Assembly: GCA_026770575.1 (NCBI GenBank)
Contig: MU657251.1
Coordinates: 17,945-39,212 of the forward strand
Reading direction: 5' to 3'
From: Pelagophyceae sp. CCMP2097
Taxonomy: Eukaryota; Sar; Pelagophyceae
DNA length: 21,268 nucleotides
Part shown: positions 1 through 8,621 of the stretch, piece by piece
Numbering within the stretch: the stretch's first letter is position 1
Layout of the letters: every line of letters starts with the position of its first letter
Notes under the pieces: generated by a model
What the model saw: only the letters and a program-made list of their open reading frames with translations
The model's database searches: none
What the model was told of the DNA's origin: nothing
Position numbers and translations under genes: made by a program

Positions 1-69
1 GAGCAGGAGCCTCATTGGAATCATCATAGAAGAAGTTTTTGGTCACAGGTTCGAATCTGGTCGGCCGCA
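1..69 (+). tRNA. 3' portion of a tRNA-Met(CAT)-like sequence, cut by the window edge
   Basis: Bases 1-4 fit the 3' strand of a D stem, 6-10 and 35-39 can pair as an anticodon stem (with G-T pairs), and 11-15 read CTCAT, giving anticodon CAT. About 17 extra bases (17-33) sit where nuclear tRNA introns sit. 45-49 and 57-61 form a T arm around TTCGAAT (50-56), with one A-G mismatch and one G-T pair. 62-68 would be the acceptor 3' strand, whose partner lies outside the window. The B-box-like GGTTCGAATC is clear. Two things are odd: there is no T-run terminator, the 3' flank being A-rich instead, and the putative intron has no obvious complement to the anticodon. It may therefore be a retroposed tRNA or the head of a tRNA-derived SINE rather than a working gene. 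Confidence 0.45.
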
Positions 70-320
70 AAAAAAAGAAAAATAAATAGCTCAATAAGAA
101 ATAAAATAATAAAAATAAAGATAAGGAGGATTTGAAAGTTCAGCGATTAGTTAAATAATTTCAATTATTTACGTGGGCATTGCAATGGGATTTGGCTGTA
201 TCCTTCGGGTCCTCCGTGTGCCTCCGACGCGCTCTTGTAATATTTAATTTTGGTTTTTTAAGCAAAATCAAACCCGAATTTATCGCCGAGTGGTAAAGTC
301 AACGTCGGCGCCGCCGCGCG
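70..320. promoter_or_regulatory. AT-rich spacer and presumed promoter of the methyltransferase gene
   Basis: The first 60 bases are an A-rich, G/T-poor stretch continuing the tail of the tRNA-like element. An 8-bp perfect inverted repeat, AAATAATT/AATTATTT, lies at 153-170 with a 2-nt loop. A TATA-like TATTTAA is at 241-247, about 75 nt before the ATG at 321. Composition changes abruptly from AT-rich to GC-rich at the start of the coding region. No gene is seen here. Confidence 0.35.
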
Positions 321-1728
321 ATGGAGGCGCCGTTTGTGCTTCGGCGGAATCGGAGCAAAGATCACCAGCATTCTTCAAAGGAGAACAAGGCGCGCAAATG
401 CAACGCGGCCATCGACGAGACGCTTTCGAGCCTCGACCCGCCGCCCTTCTTCGAGTCCGCCACCGCGGGAAACGCCGGGCAGCGGGCGGCGGACGACGCA
501 GGGCAGCGGGCGAAAGACGCCGGGCAGCGTGCGCCGGAAAACGGCGGGCAGCCTGCGGCAAGCGACGACGGGGAGAGTGCGCCCGCCGCGGCGCCGTGGC
601 TCGACGGCTGCCACTGGCGGCTGCCCGCATCGCTGCGCGTCGCCGCCGTCTCGGACATGGGCTGGGACTCGCCTCGGATGCCCGCGAGCTGCGACCCGCA
701 GACTTCATCGCAAGCGATGAAATCGGGGTCGGACCGCGGCGCTCGGAAGAGGGCCCAGGTCGACGAGTTTGCCATGGTCTTGCCGCTCCTTTTCGACTGC
801 GGCGCCGGCCGGAGGACGGTCGTCGACTGCGGCTGCGGCTCGGGCAATTTGCTCCTCCCGCTCGCTGCGCGCTTCCCTATATGGGACTTTGTGGGCCTCG
901 AACTCAAGCCGCACGCCGTCGCTTTGCTCATCCAGCGCGCCGCCGACGCGGGACTCGGTAACGTCACCGCGTTTGCCATCGACATCGATGCCTACTACGA
1001 CGGCGCCTCTGAAGACCGCTGCGACGCAGTCGTCAAGCCCCGCGTCCTCCCGGAGACACAAAGTGTCGCGGGATCCCGGAAACACGAAGCGTCGCGAGAA
1101 GGCTGGAGTCGCCGCGAGGCGCCGTCTCTAGGTGGCTTTGCACGCCTGCGGCGGCGCGACGGACGCGTCGCTGCGCCTCGCCGCGCGCGCCGCGGCGCCG
1201 TTTGCGATGAGCCCGTGCTGCCTGGGCAAGCTGGGGATGGCGACGCCGCAGTGGCAAATGGACCTCGGCGTTTCGCCGTCGTCCGGCGCGGGCGCGCAGA
1301 GCACCTGGCTCTCGAAACAGCTCTTCAAAAACGTCGGCGGCTTTTGCGACTTTGCCGCTCTGGCCGCTTGCGCCGACGGGCCCGACGTCGGCACGCCGGG
1401 CGGCCCAGACGCGCCCATCCGGGCCATACGCGCAAGACGCGCAAAGACCGTCATCGAACTCGACCGCCTCGCCGCCTTTGCAGAGGGCTTCTTCCTCGCC
1501 GCCGGAGCCAGCGCGGGCGCGGCGCAGATGGGCCGGCTCTTGCGCATGCGCGGCATGAACGACTACGCCAAGACGGACATGCTCGTCTCGCCGACGCGCG
1601 CCGTCCTCGAATCGACGCTGCGCGACGACAACGTCGGCGACGGCCTCGCCAACTACGACGCGCCACCGCCGAAGACGATTTCAAAATGGAGGCGCGGCGT
1701 CTGCAGGACCATCAAGGTCGCTCAATAA
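321..1728 (+). CDS. Methyltransf_32-type SAM-dependent methyltransferase (GSTCD/TRMT13/METTL25-like)
   Basis: Two exons, 321-1031 and 1132-1728, phase 0, giving about 435 aa. The frame is open from the ATG at 321. After a low-complexity N-terminus with AGQRA repeats (residues about 51-80), a RKRAQVDEF segment leads into the SAM motif VVDCGCGSGN (about residues 169-178). The intron joins DAV to VALHACGGATD, and SPCC follows. This order (glycine-rich SAM loop, then ALHACG.ATD, then PCC) is the signature of the family that includes GSTCD and TRMT13. The substrate is unknown; RNA is plausible from relatives. The donor could also be three bases earlier (GTCGTC). The stop codon overlaps an AATAAA at 1724-1729. 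Convergent with the BRO1 gene, 68 nt between stops. The family call is firm; the exact ortholog is not. Confidence 0.8.
471..560 (+). repeat. Tandem 21-24 nt coding repeat (AGQRA units)
   Basis: Four in-frame units start at 471, 495, 516 and 540, each containing GGGCAGCG or GGGCAGCC, and encode AGQRAAD, AGQRAK, AGQRAPE and GGQPAAS. The repeat lies upstream of the catalytic domain in a probably disordered segment and looks like a recent slippage expansion. Confidence 0.75.
1048..1099 (+). repeat. Two-copy 26-nt tandem repeat of a palindromic unit inside the methyltransferase intron
   Basis: Copies at 1048-1073 and 1074-1099 match at 22 of 26 positions, and all four differences are transitions. 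Each copy begins TCCCG. The first ends CGGGA and contains ACAC-AAA-GTGT, so it can fold as a hairpin with closing ends. The two copies make up about half of the 100-nt intron. Confidence 0.75.
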
Positions 1729-1729
1729 A
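1724..1729 (+). promoter_or_regulatory. Candidate polyadenylation signal AATAAA overlapping the stop codon
   Basis: AATAAA at 1724-1729 contains the TAA stop (1726-1728) of the methyltransferase. The gene has only 68 nt before the end of the convergent gene, so an early poly(A) signal would make sense. Whether this lineage uses AATAAA is not known from the window. Confidence 0.35.
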
Positions 1730-1796
1730 CCACATGCCTCGACACGGGCCGCTCTCGTGTAGACGCGGCGTGATAAAGGCCGCTCTGCCAGTTTGC

Positions 1797-4700
1797 TTAT
1801 TTGAAGCGCGCCGCCGGCGGCACGTCCGAGTCTTTCCGGCCCTGCGCGGGCCGCGGCGCGCTGCCGGCGCCCGGCCGCGGCGCGTCGTCGGCCCAGCCGC
1901 GCGAGGCGTAGAGCGGCGGTGGCGCGTCCGAGTCGGCGCGCCGGGCAAAGGGCTTGGGCGGGCCGGCCGCGTCGCGCGGCGCCGCGGCCCGCCCGGAGTA
2001 CGGCGCCGGCGGCGGGCCGTCCGAGGCGCCGTGGGCCGACGGCGCCACGCCAAAGGCGGGCGGCGCGCCGGCCGACGGCGCGTACGGCTGGAACGGCGGC
2101 GGCGGCCCGCCGCGGTCCGAGCCGCGAGGCGCGGCGCGCGCCGCCGGCGCCGAGAAGGCCGGCGCTTTGCGCGCTGGCGCGGGCCGCGCTTCGTCGAAGT
2201 CCAGCGACTCGGCGAGCGCGCGAGCGAGCTGCTCGTCTTCGGCCTAGTGGCGACGAGTCTCGGGGGCGCCTCAGTCCCTCACGAGGGGACGGCGCACCTC
2301 TTGCTGGCGCCGCAGCTCGGCAGCGTCCGTCCTCGTAGCCGACGAGGGCGCGTGCGAAGCCGGCGGCACGCCGTAGTACGCAGGGACGTAGGACGGCGCC
2401 GTCGACGGCGCGGCGGGGTTGCCGTAGGCGAGCGTCGGCCTCGACGGAGCGGCGTACGAGGGCGCCGGCGCCGGCGCCGCGTACGTCGGCGCCACGTACG
2501 TCGGCGCGGCATACGTCGGCGCCGCGTACGCCGGCGCCGCGTACGCCGGCGCCGCGTACGCCGGCGCCGCGCGCGTCGGCGCTGCCGCGCTGGCGAGGCG
2601 CCGGTCCTCTTCCTCGAGCCGCCGCGCGAACGCCGAGTCGTCGTCCGTCTGTCGCTGGAGCGCGTCCCTCGCCGAGAGCACTTCCGGCGCTTCCGGGTGG
2701 CGCTGCCGAGCGGCATCGCCGCGGTCGTACAGAGGCACGGGTTGCCACAGCGGCGGCGAGGCGTGGCCAGACGACGACGACGCGAGCGACGCGGCCGAAT
2801 CGCCGCGCGGGAAGGACGACGTCGACGAGCTCGCCGCCAGCGCGTGCGCGCCGTAGGCCAGCGCGCCTGGCGCGGGCCGCGCGGGAGCGTACTCGGAAGG
2901 CGACGACGGCGAGTAGTCCGGGGGGGCCTTGTCCTGGTGCGCCGGCGTGGCCGAGCTGGCCGCGTCGTCGTCCGGCAACGCTGCCGCGCAGCGCGCCAGC
3001 TCGGCGTAGAACGACGCGCCTTCGGCGAGCGACTGGACGAGCTCGTCGAGTGCGCGCGCGCCTGCGTTTCCGGTGACGGCACGGCTTTTGGGCGGTTGGC
3101 GGCGCACCGTCGGTGACGCGCTGGAGGGCCTCTGTCGCGGCGCGGGCGTTTGCGTCGCGGCGCGCCTCTTCTTCGACGGCGGCGCGCGCTGCCGCGAGTT
3201 CTTCGACGAGGTGCCGCTGCTCGATTGCGCTCTGGGCGGCGGCGTCGACGCAGGGCGCGACTAAAGCGTCGTAGCGCGCCTGCAGAGCGTCGCGCAGGGC
3301 AGCGGACGCGTCGAGCGAGCCGCCGCCGGATTGGAGTAAAGGGAGCGCGCCGTGGCCGTCGTCCGCCTCGTCGTCGTCCACCGCGAGGAAGGGCAGGCCC
3401 GCGTCGCCCAAAGCGTCGACGCAGTCAAGTGCCGCCGTGCGCTCGTGCGCAGCGACGGCTTGGAGCTGCCGCGCGGCCGTCAGCCGCTCCTCGCCGTTGC
3501 GGCCCAGCGCGCGCAGGGCAGCTCGGCAGCTCGCTGCCGCGGAAACGAGGGCGTCCGCGGGCGCCGGCGACCGCCGCGCCTCCGCGCCGTCGGCGGCGTC
3601 GCCGGCGACGGCGTGCTCGCGGTCGAGGGCCGCGTCGAGGAGCTGCAGCGAGCGCTGCACCCCGGCGTCGTCCAGGCGCTCGCGCAGCGCACCGTCCGAC
3701 GCCGCCGCGGCCTCGAGCTGCACCCGCAGCCGCGCGAGGCCCGCGCCGCCGCGTTTTGAAGTTTGCGCCGCGCCTTTGCCGAGCATGACGTCAATGGCGC
3801 GCTGCTGCCGCTCTTTCTCGCCGCCCTCCGCCGGGACGTCGTCCTCGGAGTCCTCGCCCGCCAGCGCGACCTGGCGCGCGCCGTGAAGGAGGACGGCGTC
3901 AAAGGGCAAAGTGAAAAAATAAGACGAAGGACAAGGTCACGCACGGCTGCTTCTGCGCGGTCGCGCGCGGCGACGAGGCGGGCGTGGGCCTTGTCGAGGG
4001 TGGCCCGGGATGACGGCGCGGCGCCATTTGCGGCGGCGTCCTCGCGGAGCGCGCGGAGGGCGCGGGCCTTGTCTGCCAGGTGCCTCGGAAGCGCGCCGGA
4101 ACAGGCGAGCTCCACGGCGTCGTCGAGGTCGTCGAGGTCGCGCGGCAGGCCCAGCGAGGCGAGCGCGGCGCGGCCGAGCTCGTCGGCGTCGGCGCACGCC
4201 TCGAGCGCGCCGCGCGCGTCGCGCCGCGCCACGTCCGCGTGCGCCTCGGCCGCGGACCGCGCGGACCGAGGCACGAGGCCGCGCAGCAGCGACCGCGGGC
4301 CGCTTGCGGCGGCGTCTGTGCACCATTCACGGCCCAGCGCCGCCGCCGCGGCGCCGGCGAGGCCGACGACGTCGACGTGCGGTGGCGTCGCTTTGGCGAG
4401 CGAGACGGCGGCAATCGCGGCGAGCTCGGCCTCGGCGGGGACGCGCTCGCGGTAGATGGCGGCATTGTCGCGCGAGACCTCTTCGACTTGGGCTAATACG
4501 TGCGCTCTTAGACCTTCTACGGATTTGACCATATCCGCGTCAAAGAACTTTTTCGCTTTCGGCGCGCGGTCCGCGAGCCTCGTGGCGGCGTCGCAGTGCC
4601 GCAGGCACAGAGCGAGGTGCGCGAGCTGCAGGCCGTAGCCTGCGCCCGTCTGCTCCGCGTCCAGAGCGTGCTGCCGAGCCGACCACAGCTGCGCCGCGGC

Positions 4701-5820
4701 TTCGAATGTCCGAGCCTGGAACTCCAAAAAGACGCAGAGCGAGTCCTCGAGGCCCTTAAGCGCTGGCTGCGCGCGCGCCTTGGTCACAAAGTCGGGCGCG
4801 GCCGGCGCGTCGTCGACGTCGCCGGCCGCGGGCTTCTTCAGCCGCGCGCTCGACGGCGCCAGCGCCACGGCGCGCCAGTAGCACTGCGCCGCGTGCGCGG
4901 CGAGGCGCGCGACGAGCATGGGCTTGACGCGCTGCGCCGCCGCGCCGTCGTCGTCGTCGTCGTCGTGCGAGGCGACTGCCTTTTCGTAAAAGCACGCCTG
5001 CGCCTGCGCCAGCATCAGGTGCGCGCACATCTCCAACGACGCCGGCGAGAGGTCGCGCAGGTCCGCCTTGTCGTCGTTTGGCGCGGCGGCGCCCCAGGCC
5101 GCCTCGGCGGCGCGGTGGCCGCCCGCCTTGGCCGATCGGCGCAGGTACTCGAAGAGCCCCGCGGCTCTCTGGAAATGGCGGCACGCGGCCTTGATCGCGC
5201 GGTCCGACGAGCGCTCCAGCGCGGAGCCCGCGGCCGACTCGGCGCAGGCGAGGTTGTACAGCGTGGAAACGCGCTCGAGGCGCACGGCGCCGCGCAGCGC
5301 AGCCTTGTCCGCTTCCTTGGAATCGTTTCCGGATTCGGCGCGGCGGAGGCTGAGGAGGCCGAAGCGCTTCTTCTTCTCCGGCTCGTTTCCGGACTTGGGC
5401 CCCGCCGCCCACGCGTCGAGCCATGCGCACTCGTACCCGAGCACCTCGTCCGCGTTCGGGCACCGCCGCTCGACGGATAGAAGCTCGGCCGCGTAGAGGC
5501 GCAGGGTCTTCACGTTCCGCGCCGACTCGCCGTCGCCGTCGTCCGCCACCGGCTCGGCGTACGAAGGCTCCGAGTCGCCGCCGCCTAAGCGCGGCCGAAG
5601 CCCGTCCAAGAACCGCGTCCCTCTGCGGGCCCCGGCAAAACATCGCACCTTCGCAGTCGAGCGCGTCTACCGCGTTGTTCGCGGCGACGCGCTTCTGCTC
5701 GAGCTCGCGCCAGCCAGCGGCGAAGCGTTTGCCGACGTCACCTCCGAAATCAGATTTGAGCTCAGCAACGGCTTCCCAGCCGCTACTCTCCGCGCAGCGC
5801 TTGCACGGGAGCGCGAGCAT
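1797..5820 (-). CDS. BRO1-domain ESCRT-associated protein (ALIX/PDCD6IP-like) with UIM-like motifs
   Basis: Five exons: 5820-5649, 5584-3945, 3870-3108, 3061-2298 and 2243-1797; introns of 64, 74, 46 and 54 nt, all phase-consistent; about 1261 aa. The BRO1 domain spans about residues 1-480: an LPCKR start, then LMLAQAQACFYEKA (about 247-260) and IYRERVP (about 434), matching ALIX. A V-type helical region follows and ends in ALDELVQSLAEGASFYAEL (about 861-879), the conserved end of the ALIX V domain. The tail is Pro/Ala/Tyr-rich with AAPAY repeats, like the ALIX proline-rich region. The last exon opens with EDEQLARALAESL, a good UIM consensus, and DDDSAFARRLEEEDRRL (about 998-1014) is a weaker one. 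In known members BRO1 binds ESCRT-III (CHMP4/Snf7) in multivesicular-body sorting and abscission. The UIM suggests direct ubiquitin binding. A six-Asp run interrupts the BRO1 domain. Confidence 0.88.
2461..2586 (-). repeat. 15-nt coding repeat (AAPAY/AAPTY) in the BRO1 protein tail
   Basis: About eight consecutive 15-bp units, GCCGGCGCCGCGTAC and variants on the + strand, encode repeated AAP(A/T)Y on the minus strand. Tyr-Pro-Ala repeats of this type occupy the place of the ALIX proline-rich adaptor-binding region. Confidence 0.8.
4947..4964 (-). repeat. (GTC)6 trinucleotide run encoding six Asp
   Basis: Six GTC triplets on the + strand give a six-aspartate run on the minus strand, in a loop of the BRO1 domain between the LAQAQ helix and the next helix. 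A length-variable microsatellite is likely. Confidence 0.7.
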
Positions 5821-6058
5821 GCCCGGGGCAAAGGCGCCGACCCACGACGGCGACGCGAAGGGCCCGCCGAAGACTCGGAGTCGAGGACCACTGATTTTTT
5901 TGCAATGCCTTTTTGGCGAAAGCTAGCGCGATGTGACTGGCTCGAGACCCAAGGTTGGGGAGTCGTGGCCTGCCAAGGGCCCCGAGGTCGACGGCCATGG
6001 TAAGATTCCCACCGCGAAGTCTTTACGAACATAAGCGGCCCAGAACCCCCTTTCGGCG
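5821..6058 (-). promoter_or_regulatory. Spacer: BRO1 gene promoter and EF-hand gene 3' end
   Basis: 238 nt between two same-strand genes. On the minus strand a T-rich/A-rich patch lies around 5890-5925 (AAAAAAATCAG), about 75-100 nt upstream of the BRO1 ATG. No AATAAA is seen after the EF-hand stop. No open frame here looks coding. Confidence 0.3.
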
Positions 6059-8209
6059 TCAGCGCTTGACGCCGGAGATCTTGCGCCCTATCGACTCTGC
6101 GACGCCCCGCGTGGCCGCCATGGACGTCGTCTGCATGTCCGAGTGCGCGCCGGTGTTAGAGTGGTGGAGCATGTTCTGCGGGGAGCCGCCCCACATGGCC
6201 GTGAAGCTCTTCGGGTGGCGCGTGCGCTGCATGGCGTCGGGCGGGATCTTGTGCAGCTGGACCAGGTCTTTTTCGTACGTCGCCTTGAAGTACTCGTACA
6301 TCTGGCCCGACTTGTGCCGCCTGCACGCCTCGCCCTTGGCCAGCGCGACGGCAGCGTCGCGCGCGTGGAGGTCGGCGATGACGGCGCGGTTCCGCGTCGA
6401 CCGCTCGATGCGCGCGTCAGACGTCGCCGCGCGCGCGTCGTGCTCCGCCCGGGCGTCGCTGGGGCCGTCCCGCGTCACGTCCAAGGCGCCGTAGGCCAAA
6501 GGCCGGAAGTAGTGGGCCGACGTGGTCCGGAAGCGGTCCTCGGGCGCGTTGTACGATGCCGTGCCTTTGAAGATTCCGTCTCCGCCGATGCCCGTGCGGC
6601 CCCAGTCCGTCGGCGGCGGCGAGGAGAAGCGCGGGCAGATGCCCGCCAAGCTCCGCGTCGCGGTGAGGGACATGGCGCCGAAGACGTCGTCGGCCGTCCT
6701 CGCCCCGCTGCCACCAAACGAAGACGCCGTCCTCGCCCGCGACTCGGCCGCGCCGTCGCGCAGGGCGCGCATCTGCTGCGACGTCGCCAAAGGCTTAAAG
6801 TAGCCGTCCGGGTGGTCCGCCGCGCCACCGCCGGCGCCGAGGCCGCGCGCGGGCGCCGTCGCCGCAAAGGCCGCCGTCGCCGTAGCCGTCCTGAGGAAGG
6901 TTCTTGTTTCGTCGTGCGCGTCAAAGGGCCGCGCCACGGGCACGTCGACCGCCACCACGGGCTCCTTGACGATTCTCTGCAGGTTGACGAGTTCGCGCCG
7001 TCGCTGGTCGAAGAACGGGTTATAGTCGGGTTCGATGTCCGTGATCTCCATGGCTCGCACAAACTCTTTGTACGAGATCTGGCCGTCGTTGTCCGTGTCG
7101 ATGTAGTCGATAAAGGCCTTCATGTCCCGCGCGTGGATGCCGAGGTTCAAGTGGCCCGGGCCGAGGACCTGCACGACCTCTCTGGGAGAAAGGTTTCCAG
7201 ACATGTTGGAATCCCACTGCTTAAACGTGTTCATCACAAAGTCCGTGTGCGCGGAAACGTCTTCCTGCTGCTTTGCCGCCCTTAGTTTGGCGAAGACGGC
7301 GTCGATGATCTGGTCCTTTACCGCCCGAATGTTCGGCGGCATCTGCTCCTTCACGAATAACCCGGCCACGGCGGCGCCTTGGCCCTCGACGTTGTCGACG
7401 ACGCGGTGCACGGCGCCGACCTTTGGCGCCCGAGGCAGCGCCGCATCCAGGGCGGCTTCGCCGAGCGACTCGCCGCTCAGCTGCTGGTCCGAGTCGAGGA
7501 ACTTGAAGAGATCGGCCAAAGCCATGCGGTCGCCGCCGTTTGTCTCGGGCGGCTTGGCCAGCGTCTCGAAGATGATGCGCTGCTGTTCGCGGGGGAAGAG
7601 GCGCTCGAGGCCGCGGCGCTTCAAAGCCGTGGAGAAGTCGTCCAACGAGACTGCTGCAGGCAGCGCGCTTCGAAAGTCGCGGTCCATGCCCGCCAACGAG
7701 CCGTACTTGTGGCAGGCGACGCTGTACAACTTGTCCCTCGCGCGCACGAAGAGCGCGCGGTTCTGGCCGTCGATGGCCCTCAGGCGCCACTTGACGCCGT
7801 CGCCCTCCGGAGCGTCCGCCGCCGCCGGCGCGCAAAACGCAGTCGCCGACTCCGTCTGCCACAAAGCCTCCGTAGAAACGACGCGCGAGTCCCACGTCGC
7901 CGCCTGCAGGTCGCGCCGCGGCACGTCGCGAGGCCGGAAAGCCGCCGAGCGGTCCACCTCGCGCGACCCCGGCCGCCGGCGAGGCACGCCGACGGTGGCC
8001 ATGTCGTCGGCCACGCGGCAGCTCGACGGCGTGGAACCGCCGCCCAGCGACGGCATCGACGCCGTCTGCGCGCCCTGGTCCAGCGAGGCGCGGGCGGACC
8101 GGTGCACGAATTGGTTCGTCCGGCCCGTGTGGACGCGCTTCGACTTGCCGCCGCCCCGCACGCTCAGGGGCGAGGGCGAGGGCGACTCCATGGTCAAGTC
8201 GACGCCCAT
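6059..8209 (-). CDS. EF-hand calcium-binding protein, intronless; possibly axonemal
   Basis: A single open frame of about 716 aa. The frame stays open upstream to a GTG at 8242, but the first ATG is at 8209 (MGVDLTMESPSP) and is taken as the start. Two canonical EF-hand loops are seen: DSNMSGNLSPRE (333-344) and DTDNDGQISYKE (371-382), both with D1, acidic or polar 3/5, G6 and E12. A preceding helical region (LFKFLDSDQQ) may be a degenerate EF-hand. The C-terminal half is rich in Ala/Arg/Thr and has two similar short segments, YFKPLA and YFRPLA. Such repeated tyrosine/proline motifs with EF-hands occur in flagellar microtubule proteins, so an axonemal role is possible but unproven. It is the only intronless gene among the nine complete genes. 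It shares a 412-nt divergent promoter region with the TBC gene. Confidence 0.8.
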   Translation of the reverse strand: MGVDLTMESPSPSPLSVRGGGKSKRVHTGRTNQFVHRSARASLDQGAQTASMPSLGGGSTPSSCRVADDMATVGVPRRRPGSREVDRSAAFRPRDVPRRDLQAATWDSRVVSTEALWQTESATAFCAPAAADAPEGDGVKWRLRAIDGQNRALFVRARDKLYSVACHKYGSLAGMDRDFRSALPAAVSLDDFSTALKRRGLERLFPREQQRIIFETLAKPPETNGGDRMALADLFKFLDSDQQLSGESLGEAALDAALPRAPKVGAVHRVVDNVEGQGAAVAGLFVKEQMPPNIRAVKDQIIDAVFAKLRAAKQQEDVSAHTDFVMNTFKQWDSNMSGNLSPREVVQVLGPGHLNLGIHARDMKAFIDYIDTDNDGQISYKEFVRAMEITDIEPDYNPFFDQRRRELVNLQRIVKEPVVAVDVPVARPFDAHDETRTFLRTATATAAFAATAPARGLGAGGGAADHPDGYFKPLATSQQMRALRDGAAESRARTASSFGGSGARTADDVFGAMSLTATRSLAGICPRFSSPPPTDWGRTGIGGDGIFKGTASYNAPEDRFRTTSAHYFRPLAYGALDVTRDGPSDARAEHDARAATSDARIERSTRNRAVIADLHARDAAVALAKGEACRRHKSGQMYEYFKATYEKDLVQLHKIPPDAMQRTRHPKSFTAMWGGSPQNMLHHSNTGAHSDMQTTSMAATRGVAESIGRKISGVKR

Positions 8210-8621
8210 GAGGGCCGCCGCGCGGGGGTCGAGCGAAAACACTCGAGCTCGGCGCGACGCGTTGTCCCCTGCAAATGCACTTCATCTCCCGCAGCGGGTT
8301 CAGGAGATTTTGCAAACTTTTTGGACGCGGCCTTTTTTTTGCGGCTGCACGAGGTCTGCGTTGTGAGTTTGCACGAGGCGGGAGTCGGAGGCGCGCCGTG
8401 GAAGACCAGCTCCTCGTCGACTATCCAGAAAAGCTCCACAGAAACCCAAAACCATGCGATTTCAAAAAGACAACAAGGAGAGGGTTGCATCAAATCTGCA
8501 GGGGTCGTTCGAATTCGCGCTTCTCGGACCCCTTCAAGGCTTACTACTAGGCTTAGGAATTCCTAGACCCCCCGGCGGACGCGGCGTCGCCGGCGCTGCA
8601 GCGGCGGTGGCCGGCCGGCCG
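8210..8621. promoter_or_regulatory. Divergent promoter region between the EF-hand and TBC genes
   Basis: About 0.4 kb between opposite starts. It contains an eight-T run (8333-8340), an AT-richer stretch (8430-8570) and a 12-bp perfect palindrome, TAGGAATTCCTA, at 8554-8565. An ATG at 8454 is in frame with the TBC gene and would add 56 aa, but that stretch has low third-position GC compared with the exons, so it is read as 5' UTR. No separate gene is supported. Confidence 0.4.

Noticed and set aside
2244..2297. Stop codon at 2271 as the end of the BRO1 protein.
   Set aside because: A consensus GTGCG donor at 2297 and TAG|G acceptor at 2244 skip it in phase and add a UIM-containing exon with clear coding character.
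321..3116. A 931-codon plus-strand open frame.
   Set aside because: Its first 237 codons are exon 1 of the methyltransferase. The rest reads through the intron and then antisense to the BRO1 gene, giving Arg-rich nonsense. GC-rich composition removes stop codons from shadow frames.
6143..7285. Plus-strand 380-codon frame opposite the EF-hand gene, and similar Arg/Ala-rich antisense frames elsewhere (for example 7122-8566, 16171-17833).
   Set aside because: Composition is typical of antisense to GC3-rich codons, there are no recognisable domains, and the opposite strand encodes a clear family.
8210..8242. Start of the EF-hand protein at 8242.
   Set aside because: The codon is GTG. The first ATG is at 8209; a GTG start is not expected in a nuclear gene.
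8454..8621. In-frame upstream ATG of the TBC gene at 8454.
   Set aside because: The extra 56 codons have low GC at third positions and no similarity to the family start; treated as 5' UTR.
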